Positions 56,092 through 64,000 of a DNA stretch of 64,000 nucleotides are shown one piece after another. The position numbers and the translations under genes were made by a program. This DNA is from an uncultured Bacteroidia bacterium (GTDB lineage: Bacteria; Bacteroidota; Bacteroidia; Bacteroidales; UBA932): contig CACZMF010000014.1 of NCBI GenBank assembly GCA_902782225.1, positions 1-64,000 on the forward strand, given 5' to 3'. The notes under the pieces are model-generated. The model made no database searches, had not been told where the DNA came from, and saw nothing but the letters and a program-made list of their open reading frames with translations. Each line of letters opens with the position of its first letter. Position 1 is the first letter of the stretch.

Positions 56092-59000
56092 ATGAAAAAA
56101 ATCTTTAGATTCGCAATTGTGTTCGCCATCGCTGGCGCAGCACTTTTGACCGGATGTACCAAAGATTATGGCACTGAGATTGCTGACCTGCAGAAAAAGG
56201 TCACTGATCTTGAGTCCGCTGTCCAAGGTCTGAGCAGTTCCATCAAGAATGGAGCTATCCTCAAGAGCGTGACTCCTACTTCCAACGGTATCGCTGTCGT
56301 TGTGACCAAGGACGGCACCGACCAGACCTACAACATCACCAATGGTACCAATGGCAAGGACGGCAAGGACGGCACCAACGGCAAGGACGGCGTCAACGGC
56401 AAGGACGGTACCAACGGCAAGGACGGCACCAACGGCAAGGACGGAAAGGACGGCAAAGACGGTAAGGACGGCAGCGTCGTTACTATCGGCACCGACGGTT
56501 TCTGGTACATTGACGGTGTGAAGCAGGCCTTCAAAGCCGAAGGTAAGGACGGCAAGGACGGCAAGGACGGCACCGACGGCAAGGACGGAGATTTCTGGGC
56601 TGTCGAAGAAGTCAATGGCGTTCTCAGCTTTGTCAAGTACAACGGCGAGACCGGCAAGAAGTACGATCCCGTGCAGGCACAGGCTGTCTTCCCCAACGGT
56701 GAGAAGCCTATCACCGCTGTCTGGGACACCGCTGGCAACACCCTCACCCTCTTCAACGTGAAGGATGCTCCCAACGGCCAGGTCGTTTTCAGCCTTGATG
56801 CAACTCTCGCAAGCATCGTCACCATCCCTCAGTTCTACTATGGTGGTATTGAGGCCCTCTATTATCACTATCTCGATGGTCTCTATCAGAACGTCACCGG
56901 CACCGCAACCGGTACCGATTTCGAAGACCAGGGTACCTACAGCGTCAAGGCAAAGAACGCTCCCATCGATCTCCTCGTGAATCGTCAGACTGTTCCTTAC
57001 GCATTCGGTGCTGTCGAGACCGCAGACTACCACGTGAATCCTCAGGCATTCAAGTTTGAGACCGCAGTCGGTCAGTGGGGCTTCAACTGCCTGGATCGCG
57101 ACTATGTTGACGTGAAGGCCGGAGACCCCAAGTGGAGCGCCGAGTTCAAGGGCGTGAGCCGCAAGAACACCAACATCGCTTCCGTCAAGTTCAAGATCAA
57201 CAACGCCAACGAGCTCAATCCTACTGTTGCTGCTACTCCTACCGCTCCTGCACAGTATGTTGTCTCCGTGATGAGCCTCTATGCATCTGACAAGACCAAC
57301 GACAACAAGATCACCACTTCCGATTACGCTGCTGTCGTGGCTGCTCCCGAGGTCCTCGAGCACCTTGCATTCGTTCCGACTGTGAACTACACAGCCAAGC
57401 AGTGCGCCGGTACTCCCGTCCTCACCGCACCCAATGACAAGAAGATGCTTTATGAGTCCGCTGGTGAAGCTGCCGAGAACGCTGCAAGCGTGCCCGTTCA
57501 GTACGATAAGTACGGCGAAGCCGGCTTCCCTCTGAACTTCATCGGTGTCCACGTCAGGGGTGATGACAATATCACCTCTCTTGCTGATCTCCAGAAGAAG
57601 TACCCCAACCTCGACCTCCGTTACGAACTCATCGACTACACCGTCGGTTCCAACGTGACTTCCGAGAATGCATTCGGTATCATCCCTGCAAACCAGAAGG
57701 TTTTCTTCCCTGCATTTGCTAAGACCAACGCCGCCGGTAACGGCTGGACCGTCGAGAAGATCACCAAGACCAACAGCATCGAAGGTATCTCCGCTGTCGG
57801 CCGTCGTCCTATCGTGCTCGTCACCCTCGTCGACACCGACAAGACCTCCGACAACATCGTTCTCGCAGGTTACTTCAAGATCAGAATCGCTCTGATCGCC
57901 AACGAGACCAAGTGGTACGATATGTCCTACCAGATCCTCGAGGATGGTCTCCAGATGACCTTCAATGACTTCCGTGGCAACTACACCTGGGAGGCTGACA
58001 AGACCTACTACAAGCAGGCTGATGGCACAATGAAGCTCAACGACAGCAGGTCTGACCACAAAGACAACTATGGTCAGGTGACCTACACCAAGGATAACGC
58101 TTCTACCGGCGATGCAGACATCACTGGTGTGAACGATATCTTCAAGCTCGCCGTCAACAAGGCACAGGCTGAGAATATCGGTGTCGGCAAGACCATGACT
58201 CTCTACGCCCACTTCACCAAGAACGCCGGCAGCACCCTCAACGGCAAGCCCGATCACGTCTACATTGGTCTTACCTTCAAGGTTGGCGACAAGCCTGCTG
58301 TCAAGTTCATCAAGAAGAACGAGGTGTACTGGTTCGACGATCTGAACTTCAAGTATCCCAACGACGCCAAGACCGACCTCGGCATGGCTACCATCCGTAA
58401 CAACGTCCGCGTCCCTCTCACCTGGATCAAGGGCGGCACTGCCAACTCGCCTGCAGTTACCCTCTTCGACAAGGATATCGATGACGACTGGCTGGTGAAC
58501 ACCACCACCAACAAGAACGAGGTCAAGATCGTTGCTGCTGCCACCGGCGCTGTCATTCCTGGAGCTACCTATTTCTATCGCTTCAGCGCTGACAACAAGG
58601 ACATCACTGTCAAGGGCAAGAAGTGGACCAAGGTCAACGACGGCCAGCTCAACTGGAACGCCACCGAGGCCATCACCCTCACCAACGACGGTGTGATCAC
58701 CTACCTCTGCAACGATGTGACCAAGGAACTCATCAACTGGGGCACCAACCCTCAGGAGAAGGTTGAGAATCCTAACCTCACCGAGAACTTCCTGTATTGC
58801 AACGTTGATGTCGTTGCCCAGGTTCAGGGTGCTACCCAGGGTGATATCTGCGAACTCCTTGTCGAGCAGATCCACGTCCGCTTCCTGCGTCCTGTGTATC
58901 TGAAGTTCAACCCCGCCGAGAATTACCTCGTCGATGGTGAAGCTACCGGTTCCCGCGTTCCTTTCGGAACTCTCTTCAGCGCTACCGACTGGCAGAACTA

Positions 59001-59478
59001 CAAGATCTTCGCATACGATCCTGCGACCAAGACCTACAAGAAGGGTTACTACAATCCTGTCGACAAGACCAATGCTACCGAGGCTAACCACCAGGTTGAC
59101 TGGTACGACTACTATGGATTCACCAAGCTGAGCGTTGACCTCAACACCGTGGCCACCAACCAGAAGGATCCTAAGTCCAACAACTTCACCCTGATCAAGG
59201 ATGTCAACCGTGCCGCTATCATCGGTATCATCGATCCCGCAGATCCTTCCAACCCGAAGATCTATGACATGAACACCACCGGCGCTGCCAATGTCATTGA
59301 CATCGACATCACCGACCTCAACAACCTTGCAGGATATCAGTTCTGGTATGCCAACAACATGGGTTATGCAGAAGACTTCAAGCTCCGCGTTGATGTTTCC
59401 CTGACCTACTCATGGGGTACCTTCACAACTCCTATCGAGATTCCTGTCTACGGTACTGAGCACAACTATCAGAATTAA
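56092..59478 (+). CDS. DUF4988-type lipoprotein with collagen-like GKD repeats
   Basis: A 1128-aa lipoprotein, probably surface exposed. The lipobox is LLTGC, with acylated Cys19. Residues about 25-80 form a coiled coil (EIADLQKKVTDLESAVQGL). A Gly-x-Asp/Asn collagen-like segment of 14 triplets follows (DNA 56344-56469), then a strand, then a second block of six triplets. The remaining ~950 residues are beta-rich and unassigned. The start is ATG 56092, not the TTG at 56086. Codons end in T more often than in neighbours, and the promoter is strong, so I infer high expression. Ligand or role unknown. Confidence 0.82.
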   Translation: MKKIFRFAIVFAIAGAALLTGCTKDYGTEIADLQKKVTDLESAVQGLSSSIKNGAILKSVTPTSNGIAVVVTKDGTDQTYNITNGTNGKDGKDGTNGKDGVNGKDGTNGKDGTNGKDGKDGKDGKDGSVVTIGTDGFWYIDGVKQAFKAEGKDGKDGKDGTDGKDGDFWAVEEVNGVLSFVKYNGETGKKYDPVQAQAVFPNGEKPITAVWDTAGNTLTLFNVKDAPNGQVVFSLDATLASIVTIPQFYYGGIEALYYHYLDGLYQNVTGTATGTDFEDQGTYSVKAKNAPIDLLVNRQTVPYAFGAVETADYHVNPQAFKFETAVGQWGFNCLDRDYVDVKAGDPKWSAEFKGVSRKNTNIASVKFKINNANELNPTVAATPTAPAQYVVSVMSLYASDKTNDNKITTSDYAAVVAAPEVLEHLAFVPTVNYTAKQCAGTPVLTAPNDKKMLYESAGEAAENAASVPVQYDKYGEAGFPLNFIGVHVRGDDNITSLADLQKKYPNLDLRYELIDYTVGSNVTSENAFGIIPANQKVFFPAFAKTNAAGNGWTVEKITKTNSIEGISAVGRRPIVLVTLVDTDKTSDNIVLAGYFKIRIALIANETKWYDMSYQILEDGLQMTFNDFRGNYTWEADKTYYKQADGTMKLNDSRSDHKDNYGQVTYTKDNASTGDADITGVNDIFKLAVNKAQAENIGVGKTMTLYAHFTKNAGSTLNGKPDHVYIGLTFKVGDKPAVKFIKKNEVYWFDDLNFKYPNDAKTDLGMATIRNNVRVPLTWIKGGTANSPAVTLFDKDIDDDWLVNTTTNKNEVKIVAAATGAVIPGATYFYRFSADNKDITVKGKKWTKVNDGQLNWNATEAITLTNDGVITYLCNDVTKELINWGTNPQEKVENPNLTENFLYCNVDVVAQVQGATQGDICELLVEQIHVRFLRPVYLKFNPAENYLVDGEATGSRVPFGTLFSATDWQNYKIFAYDPATKTYKKGYYNPVDKTNATEANHQVDWYDYYGFTKLSVDLNTVATNQKDPKSNNFTLIKDVNRAAIIGIIDPADPSNPKIYDMNTTGAANVIDIDITDLNNLAGYQFWYANNMGYAEDFKLRVDVSLTYSWGTFTTPIEIPVYGTEHNYQN
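56344..56469 (+). repeat. In-frame 9-bp repeats coding for collagen-like triplets
   Basis: Fourteen consecutive 9-bp units code for Gly-Lys-Asp, Gly-Thr-Asn or Gly-Val-Asn. A second block of six units lies at about 56542-56595. The units are not identical at third codon positions, so this is an older array, but length changes by slippage are possible. Confidence 0.85.
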
Positions 59479-59497
59479 TCTAATAGTTCTTTCAAAT

Positions 59498-59529
59498 ATG
59501 GCGCGTCTCTGTGAGGCGCGCCATTTTTT
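59498..59529 (+). terminator. Strong intrinsic terminator after the DUF4988 lipoprotein
   Basis: A 12-bp stem with one G-U pair (59498-59509 with 59513-59524), a 3-nt loop and a six-base T-run (59524-59529). The next gene starts only 10 nt later, so it may set the ratio between the large lipoprotein and its downstream partners. Confidence 0.88.
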
Positions 59530-59539
59530 CTAATAATTT

Positions 59540-60058
59540 ATGAGATTTCGTTTTCTTTTTGTTTTTGCATTTGTTGCAGCCTTTCTTGCTTCTTGTAACA
59601 ACTCGCCCAAAGTGATGACCTACAAGGATGCAGAAAGGGAATTTATCGCTTCGCTGACCAGGCAGGATACGCTTGACGTTGTCAATCTTGGCACGAAGTT
59701 CTTCACATATATAGAAGAGAACAACACTGAGGCTGCATTGGATATGCTCAACGTGCTTGAAGGCAATGTGCTATACGGAATTGCAGATGAATCAAAGGAT
59801 TTTGTCCGTCCCAGATTCGCTCGTATGCCCGCCGAAGGCTGGTCTTTCGTGCGCTACAGTTTCTCCACTCCGGGGGTGAATGATCTTGTGTATCTCTACG
59901 GTGGCCTGAAACTTGTATTCAATCCCGTGAAAGTGGGTGATCATTGGTTCCTGACTCTCAAGGATGGCTATCAGTCCAGCAAGGACCTTAGCTCTTCAGA
60001 TCAGATCAATCCGAATTCACCTGCACCGTATCCGATAAGACTGCACTCTAAGAATTGA
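59540..60058 (+). CDS. Small lipoprotein of unknown function
   Basis: A 172-aa lipoprotein with signal peptide and lipobox FLASC (Cys19). The mature part contains MTYKDAEREFIASLTRQDTLDVV and a helix with FFTYIEENNTEAALDMLNVL, then beta strands ending in PYPIRLHSKN. I do not recognise a family. It starts 10 nt after the terminator of the large lipoprotein and has no promoter of its own that I can see, so it probably depends on read-through. It overlaps the next gene by 4 bp. Confidence 0.65.
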   Translation: MRFRFLFVFAFVAAFLASCNNSPKVMTYKDAEREFIASLTRQDTLDVVNLGTKFFTYIEENNTEAALDMLNVLEGNVLYGIADESKDFVRPRFARMPAEGWSFVRYSFSTPGVNDLVYLYGGLKLVFNPVKVGDHWFLTLKDGYQSSKDLSSSDQINPNSPAPYPIRLHSKN

Positions 60059-61104
60059 TTAAGGTTCTTTTAACATTTTTGATCGCTTTTTGCGCACCGG
60101 CTCCGGGCGCCCTTCAGTTCGAGACCACTGAACTCGATCTTGGGGACCGCCCGAGGCTGGAGCGCGAAATCGCTTTTGATTTCCCTTTTGTGAACACTTC
60201 TTCCCACGACGTCAGGATTGCGTACGCCGTGGCTTCGTGTTCATGCACACAGCTGAGCTGGACCACTGAGGCCGTTCCGCCAGGTGGCACCGGCAAGGTG
60301 TCCGCTCTCTACAACATCGAGCGTTACACTGATTCTTTCCATAAATCCATCACGGTGATGGTGGATGGGGAGTCTTCTCCCTACATCCTCCGCTTTTCGG
60401 GTTCCATCCACGACACTCCGCAGTCTCTCTTCACTGATTTCCGCTATCGTCGCTCCGCACTCGGTCTTGAGAGCGATCCTCTCAGAGTCGGGGTAGTGCA
60501 TTCCGGATCTGAACAGAACGGGCGGGTGGAACTCTGCAATTTCTCCGACAAATCTATCGAGCTCGAGTTCAAAGACATCACTCCGGGCTTGATCCTATCA
60601 TACACAAGTAAAACAATAGAGCCGGTGTCAAGGACCTACTTTTCTTATTCCTTTATTCCGGATTCTCTCTCCCGCGGACCTTTCGCTTATTCCTTCACTC
60701 CTGTCCTTGACGGTGAGCCTCTCGCCCCTTACAGGATAGAAACGATTGTGGTCGATGATTTCAGCTCCCTCACTTCAGCAGAGCGAAACTCTTCGGCCAT
60801 CCCGAAACTTGCGGCAAGTGAGTTTTCCTTTGGCGAAATCCCTTCCGGCGCCCAGGCAAGCGTCGATATTGTGCTGCTGAATTCTACGGATTTCACGGCA
60901 AAGATCCAATCGGTCTCATCCAGCAGGGAGGGGCTTGAATTCTCGTATCCCGAAGTTCTGGAAGCCAAGTCCAGCACTGTTGTCAAGGCGAGCGTGGTCC
61001 CCGGCAAACTGCGTTCCGGAAGTCTTCGTTTCAAGGTGACGATCGTGACAAGTTCACCGCTCGTGCCTTTACTGGAGACTTGGGTCACAGGTTATGTAAA
61101 ATAA
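60055..61104 (+). CDS. DUF1573-like exported protein
   Basis: A 349-aa protein with a likely signal peptide (MIKVLLTFLIAFCAPAPG). The first mature domain is DUF1573-like: FETTELDLGD, then FPFVNTSSHDVRIAYAVASCSCTQLSW with the C-S-C-T pattern, and AVPPGGTGKVSALY. A second, less conserved Ig-like domain lies at about residues 255-345 (FSFGEIPSGAQASVDIVLLN). It reads from TTG at 60055, overlapping the upstream stop; no ATG keeps the signal peptide. DUF1573 proteins are common near Bacteroidota surface genes; function unknown. Confidence 0.75.
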   Translation: MIKVLLTFLIAFCAPAPGALQFETTELDLGDRPRLEREIAFDFPFVNTSSHDVRIAYAVASCSCTQLSWTTEAVPPGGTGKVSALYNIERYTDSFHKSITVMVDGESSPYILRFSGSIHDTPQSLFTDFRYRRSALGLESDPLRVGVVHSGSEQNGRVELCNFSDKSIELEFKDITPGLILSYTSKTIEPVSRTYFSYSFIPDSLSRGPFAYSFTPVLDGEPLAPYRIETIVVDDFSSLTSAERNSSAIPKLAASEFSFGEIPSGAQASVDIVLLNSTDFTAKIQSVSSSREGLEFSYPEVLEAKSSTVVKASVVPGKLRSGSLRFKVTIVTSSPLVPLLETWVTGYVK

Positions 61105-61115
61105 TAAATTTGTGC

Positions 61116-61123
61116 TATATTTG
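61116..61123 (+). promoter_or_regulatory. -7 box for the small peptide and fimbrillin-like gene
   Basis: TATATTTG is an exact -7 box. Its last base is 7 nt from the ATG at 61130, so the small ORF's mRNA should be near-leaderless. The -33 region is poor. Confidence 0.55.
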
Positions 61124-61129
61124 CATGTT

Positions 61130-61261
61130 ATGAAAAATTGTATTTATTCAGCACCGGCGCTTGAGTTCTGTGAACTCCGCGAGTACGCTTTGGTCTGCCA
61201 GAGTCCGGAAGGTCCGGAAGGTACGACCGAAAACTATGTTGTTGGCGACTTTGAGTGGTAA
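61130..61261 (+). CDS. 43-residue peptide upstream of the fimbrillin-like gene
   Basis: A 43-aa open frame: it starts MKNCIYSAPALEFCELR and ends VVGDFEW. It is short but has an exact promoter box just before it and a clean stop 18 nt before the next gene. Similar short peptides (MKK-x-I/Y...P...E/L patterns with an acidic, Gly-rich end) often precede Bacteroidales surface-protein genes. It could be a translated leader, a small secreted peptide, or a spurious ORF. Two cysteines near the centre are of note. Confidence 0.55.
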   Translation: MKNCIYSAPALEFCELREYALVCQSPEGPEGTTENYVVGDFEW

Positions 61262-61279
61262 CCCTTAAACTATGATGAT

Positions 61280-64000
61280 ATGAAAAGGATTTTTAGATTT
61301 GCAGCTTTGCTGCTCCCAGTCGCACTCCTTGTGGCATCCTGTGCCAAGGAGTTCGGTTCCGAAGAGGGAGGCCCTCGTCGTACTTATGATTTTGTCGGCT
61401 ATCTGGACTCCGGCACCAAGACGGATCTGGACGACGGCGACCAGACTATCTGGAAAGCCGGCGACCAGGTGTACTTCTACACGCAGGGCGCTGAGCAGGC
61501 CCAGACCCGCACCGTTGCAACTGACGGCGCCAGGGCCGAATTCGGCGCTGTTGAAGCCGAAAGATACGTGAGCGCAGTCTATGGCGCAACGGCCTCTAAA
61601 TGGGGAACCAACGGTTTCATCCTTTCGCAGGTCGTGAAGTCCAGCCAGGACGGCACTTTCGGTGATGCCCATGTCTCTGTGGCGCATACCACCGACCTTG
61701 AAGGCGGCAGTCTGTTCTTCAGCAACCTGACAAGTATGCTGAGATTCACCATCCAGCGTACGGACGTAGCGTATGTGCGCGTGGAGAGCCGTTCCAGGGC
61801 CCAGCTTTATGGCGACGCCCAGGTTATTTTCGACGAAAACAACCAGCCTTCCGCTACCTGGAACAGCACCGGCGGCTCCTCGATCAAGGTGAGCACAAAG
61901 AACGGCAATGGCGTATACTACCTCTCCCTTCTTCCCGGCGAGTATAAAGACGGATTCGAGTTCCGTTGCTACAATGCCAGTGGCAAGAGGGTCGGCGCCG
62001 CTATTTCCCGCAAGACTCTTTCCCTGCAGCGCAACCGCATCCTCGATCTCGGCGTGCTCGAAAATTACTTCGCTCCGGAGCCGGACGACCTTGGCAATGT
62101 CATCGGCACCAACGAGACCGCCAACTGCTATATTGCTCCCGCCATCAACAAGGAGTATAAGTTTGTCGCTCTCTACAAAGGCAACAGCCGTATCCCTCTT
62201 GGTATCGATGATCCCTACAGGGCTGAAGTCCTTTGGGAGACTTACGGGACGAGCGAGAATCCTGTGGCCGGCACTGTGGTGTCCGACGTCAGCTACAGCG
62301 ACGGATACGTGTATCTGACCGCTCTCCGCAACGGAAGTGCCCTTGTCTGCGTGCGTGATGAGGAAGGCAATATACTTTGGAGCTGGCATATATGGGTCTG
62401 GGACGGCTACGATATCATGGAGGCCTCCCAACCCTACTACAACAATGCCGGATCCCTTATGGACCGTAATCTCGGCGCCTCCTCCGCCACCATCGGCGTG
62501 GCAGGAGCCCGCGGTTTCATGTACCAGTGGGGCCGCAAGGATCCCATCCTTGGAGCCACCTCGGCGGCTGTCAGTGCCGAAGATATAAAGGAAAAGCATA
62601 CCATCATTGCTTCTTCTGACCAGACCGGCACGATCCAGTATTCCATCGAGCATCCCATGACCTTCATCTACTATTCCAACCAGACTCCCGGAGACTGGCT
62701 GGCAGATGGCAATTCCAATGACAACCTCTGGACTGAGGATGCAAAATCCATGTATGATCCCTGTCCTCCGGGATGGAGAATACCGGAATCGGATTTCTGG
62801 TCCAAGGCACTCAAGGGTGCTGCGGGAAGCCAGTTGGAATTCACCAAGGCCTTCGACATGAGCAACTACGGCATTGATTTCGCCGGAGCCAACGACGGCC
62901 GCAATATGGGTCAGGGACCTTCCATCTGGTATCCTGCCACCGGCTACCGTGACGGCTCATCCTCCTCTTCCACAATCAATTGGATCCAGTTCTACAACTT
63001 CATGTGGACTGCCGGAGCCAGGAGTGGTTATGGTGTGGATCTCGCTATCCTCGGCCTTGAGAAGGCTGTCAAGTCTTCCACCACATCCAGGAAGGCCAGC
63101 GGCTTGAGCGTGCGCTGCAAGCTTGATTACACTCCTCCCGTGATCGAAGCCACCGGCATTTCCCTTGACAAGCCGTCCATCAGCATGATGCGCTACGAGT
63201 CCGCACAGCTTACGGCTACCGTGACTCCTTCCTATGCAGCCAGCACCGCAGTGCACTGGGAGACGTCCAACTCCAGTGTTGCTACCGTGACCAGTGATGG
63301 TGTTGTGACCGGCGCCGGTGAGGGCTCCTGCGTAATCACGGCCTATGCATCCTATGCCAACGGCACCAAAAACCAGAACATCAAGGCTCAGTGTTCCGTG
63401 ACCGTGAGCAAAGACCAGGACAATCTCCTGGCACCTGCAAACTGCTTTATCGTGAACAAGCCCGGCGAGTATCATTTCGATGCACGCATCAAGGGCAACG
63501 GCACGACCCAGGAGCTCCAGCCCGTGTTTGCACGCCTCATCTGGCAGTCTTACGGTAACGCCACCTACCCGACCCTCCCTATCGTTTCGAACATCAGTCT
63601 CGATGCCGAATCCGGACAGATCGGTTTCACGGTCCCCAGCCCTATGCAGAACGGCAACGCCGTGATTGCCGTGCTTGGCGGCACCGGCCAGATTCTTTGG
63701 AGCTGGCATATATGGGCCTGCCAGGGATTTGATCCCGACGGCACGCACCACCACGTGTATAACCACACGGGTGCTGTTGTCATGGACCGCAACCTTGGCG
63801 CTACCAGCAATGCAAAGGGTAGCGTGGAGACCAATGGCCTCCTGTACCAGTGGGGCCGCAAGGACCCGTTCCTCGGGCCCAGGAGCATTACTGATTCAGA
63901 GACACAGAAAGCAGTTTCCGACTCTTCCTGGCCTGATGCCATAACATCCAACGACAGTGTGGGCACGATAGATTATACCGTCAAGAATCCTATGACCTTC
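61280..64000 (+). CDS. Fimbrillin-like lipoprotein with duplicated FISUMP-type modules, 3' end outside the window
   Basis: At least 907 residues, open to the window end. The lipobox is LVASC (Cys21). The N-terminal region is fimbrillin-like: SGTKTDLDDGDQTIWKAGD, typical of Bacteroidales fimbrial-type lipoproteins. A first module has ILWSWHIWVWDGYD, LMDRNLGASS, MYQWGRKDPILG and CPPGWRIPESDFW, as in Fibrobacter-major-paralogue (FISUMP) domains. A Big_2-type Ig domain follows (TGISLDKPSISMMRYESAQL). A second, partial module repeats ILWSWHIWACQGFD, VMDRNLGATS and YQWGRKDPFLG. The modules are 440 codons apart, with a 22-bp identical DNA core (62375-62396 and 63695-63716). It follows the 43-aa peptide by 18 nt. 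Confidence 0.78.
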   Translation, partial: MKRIFRFAALLLPVALLVASCAKEFGSEEGGPRRTYDFVGYLDSGTKTDLDDGDQTIWKAGDQVYFYTQGAEQAQTRTVATDGARAEFGAVEAERYVSAVYGATASKWGTNGFILSQVVKSSQDGTFGDAHVSVAHTTDLEGGSLFFSNLTSMLRFTIQRTDVAYVRVESRSRAQLYGDAQVIFDENNQPSATWNSTGGSSIKVSTKNGNGVYYLSLLPGEYKDGFEFRCYNASGKRVGAAISRKTLSLQRNRILDLGVLENYFAPEPDDLGNVIGTNETANCYIAPAINKEYKFVALYKGNSRIPLGIDDPYRAEVLWETYGTSENPVAGTVVSDVSYSDGYVYLTALRNGSALVCVRDEEGNILWSWHIWVWDGYDIMEASQPYYNNAGSLMDRNLGASSATIGVAGARGFMYQWGRKDPILGATSAAVSAEDIKEKHTIIASSDQTGTIQYSIEHPMTFIYYSNQTPGDWLADGNSNDNLWTEDAKSMYDPCPPGWRIPESDFWSKALKGAAGSQLEFTKAFDMSNYGIDFAGANDGRNMGQGPSIWYPATGYRDGSSSSSTINWIQFYNFMWTAGARSGYGVDLAILGLEKAVKSSTTSRKASGLSVRCKLDYTPPVIEATGISLDKPSISMMRYESAQLTATVTPSYAASTAVHWETSNSSVATVTSDGVVTGAGEGSCVITAYASYANGTKNQNIKAQCSVTVSKDQDNLLAPANCFIVNKPGEYHFDARIKGNGTTQELQPVFARLIWQSYGNATYPTLPIVSNISLDAESGQIGFTVPSPMQNGNAVIAVLGGTGQILWSWHIWACQGFDPDGTHHHVYNHTGAVVMDRNLGATSNAKGSVETNGLLYQWGRKDPFLGPRSITDSETQKAVSDSSWPDAITSNDSVGTIDYTVKNPMTF

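Noticed and set aside
56077..59091. 1004-codon open frame antisense to the DUF4988 lipoprotein
   Set aside because: The plus-strand gene has a lipobox, promoter and terminator. The antisense frame is Val/Leu/Gly-rich noise from codon structure.

Overview
This window is a compact, GC-rich stretch (roughly 58-60% G+C by eye) from a member of the Bacteroidota, most likely the order Bacteroidales. The evidence is the gene content: BtuG/BtuB-type vitamin B12 uptake, a Bat (aerotolerance) operon, a two-permease MacB-like ABC exporter, DUF4988 and fimbrillin-like lipoproteins, PIN-PhoH, and many lipoprotein signals. Promoters fit the Bacteroidota pattern (TTTG, about 20 nt, then TAnnTTTG), and purine-rich ribosome-binding sites are not obvious. 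The unusually high GC suggests a relative of Alistipes or an uncultured gut lineage; the sequence alone does not fix the genus. I saw no rRNA, tRNA, CRISPR array, transposase or prophage.

Layout. 1-1832 (minus): YigZ-serC-serA operon (serA cut by the window edge), with a perfect 28-bp inverted repeat between serC and serA. 1893-2438: small acidic-tailed protein. 2435-5542 (minus): BtuG-like lipoprotein and TonB-dependent receptor. 5653-14637 (plus): DUF1015, recQ, dnaG, metG and a secreted histidine phosphatase, mostly coupled by 4-bp overlaps. 14739-16217: unknown secreted protein. 16386-24022 (minus): PspC-PadR-PspC-ABC ATPase-two permeases-membrane fusion protein-TolC, an export and envelope-stress operon. 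24159-31143 (minus): exbB-exbD-tonB-rluB-era-parC-small membrane protein. 31197-39383 (minus): MoxR-DUF58-unknown-BatA-BatB-BatC-BatD/E. 39522-41649: truA and a second histidine phosphatase, overlapping tail to tail. 41708-52638 (plus): S9 peptidase, folC, alpha-2-macroglobulin-like protein, AIR-synthase-like protein, PIN-PhoH. 52716-55854: ppdK and a small secreted protein. 56092-64000 (plus): cell-surface region with a collagen-like DUF4988 lipoprotein, a small lipoprotein, a DUF1573 protein, a 43-aa peptide, and a large fimbrillin-like/Ig-like lipoprotein that runs off the end.

The most unusual signals are not whole genes. Palindromic or repeat-like DNA sits in frame inside essential genes: two segments in folC, one in the parC tail, and possibly one in metG. 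This recalls the Rickettsia palindromic elements. A perfect 28-bp inverted repeat separates serC from serA. Four genes have a promoter -7 box so close to the start codon that their mRNAs should be almost leaderless. The DUF4988 lipoprotein has a long leader that looks folded and a strong terminator before its downstream partners.
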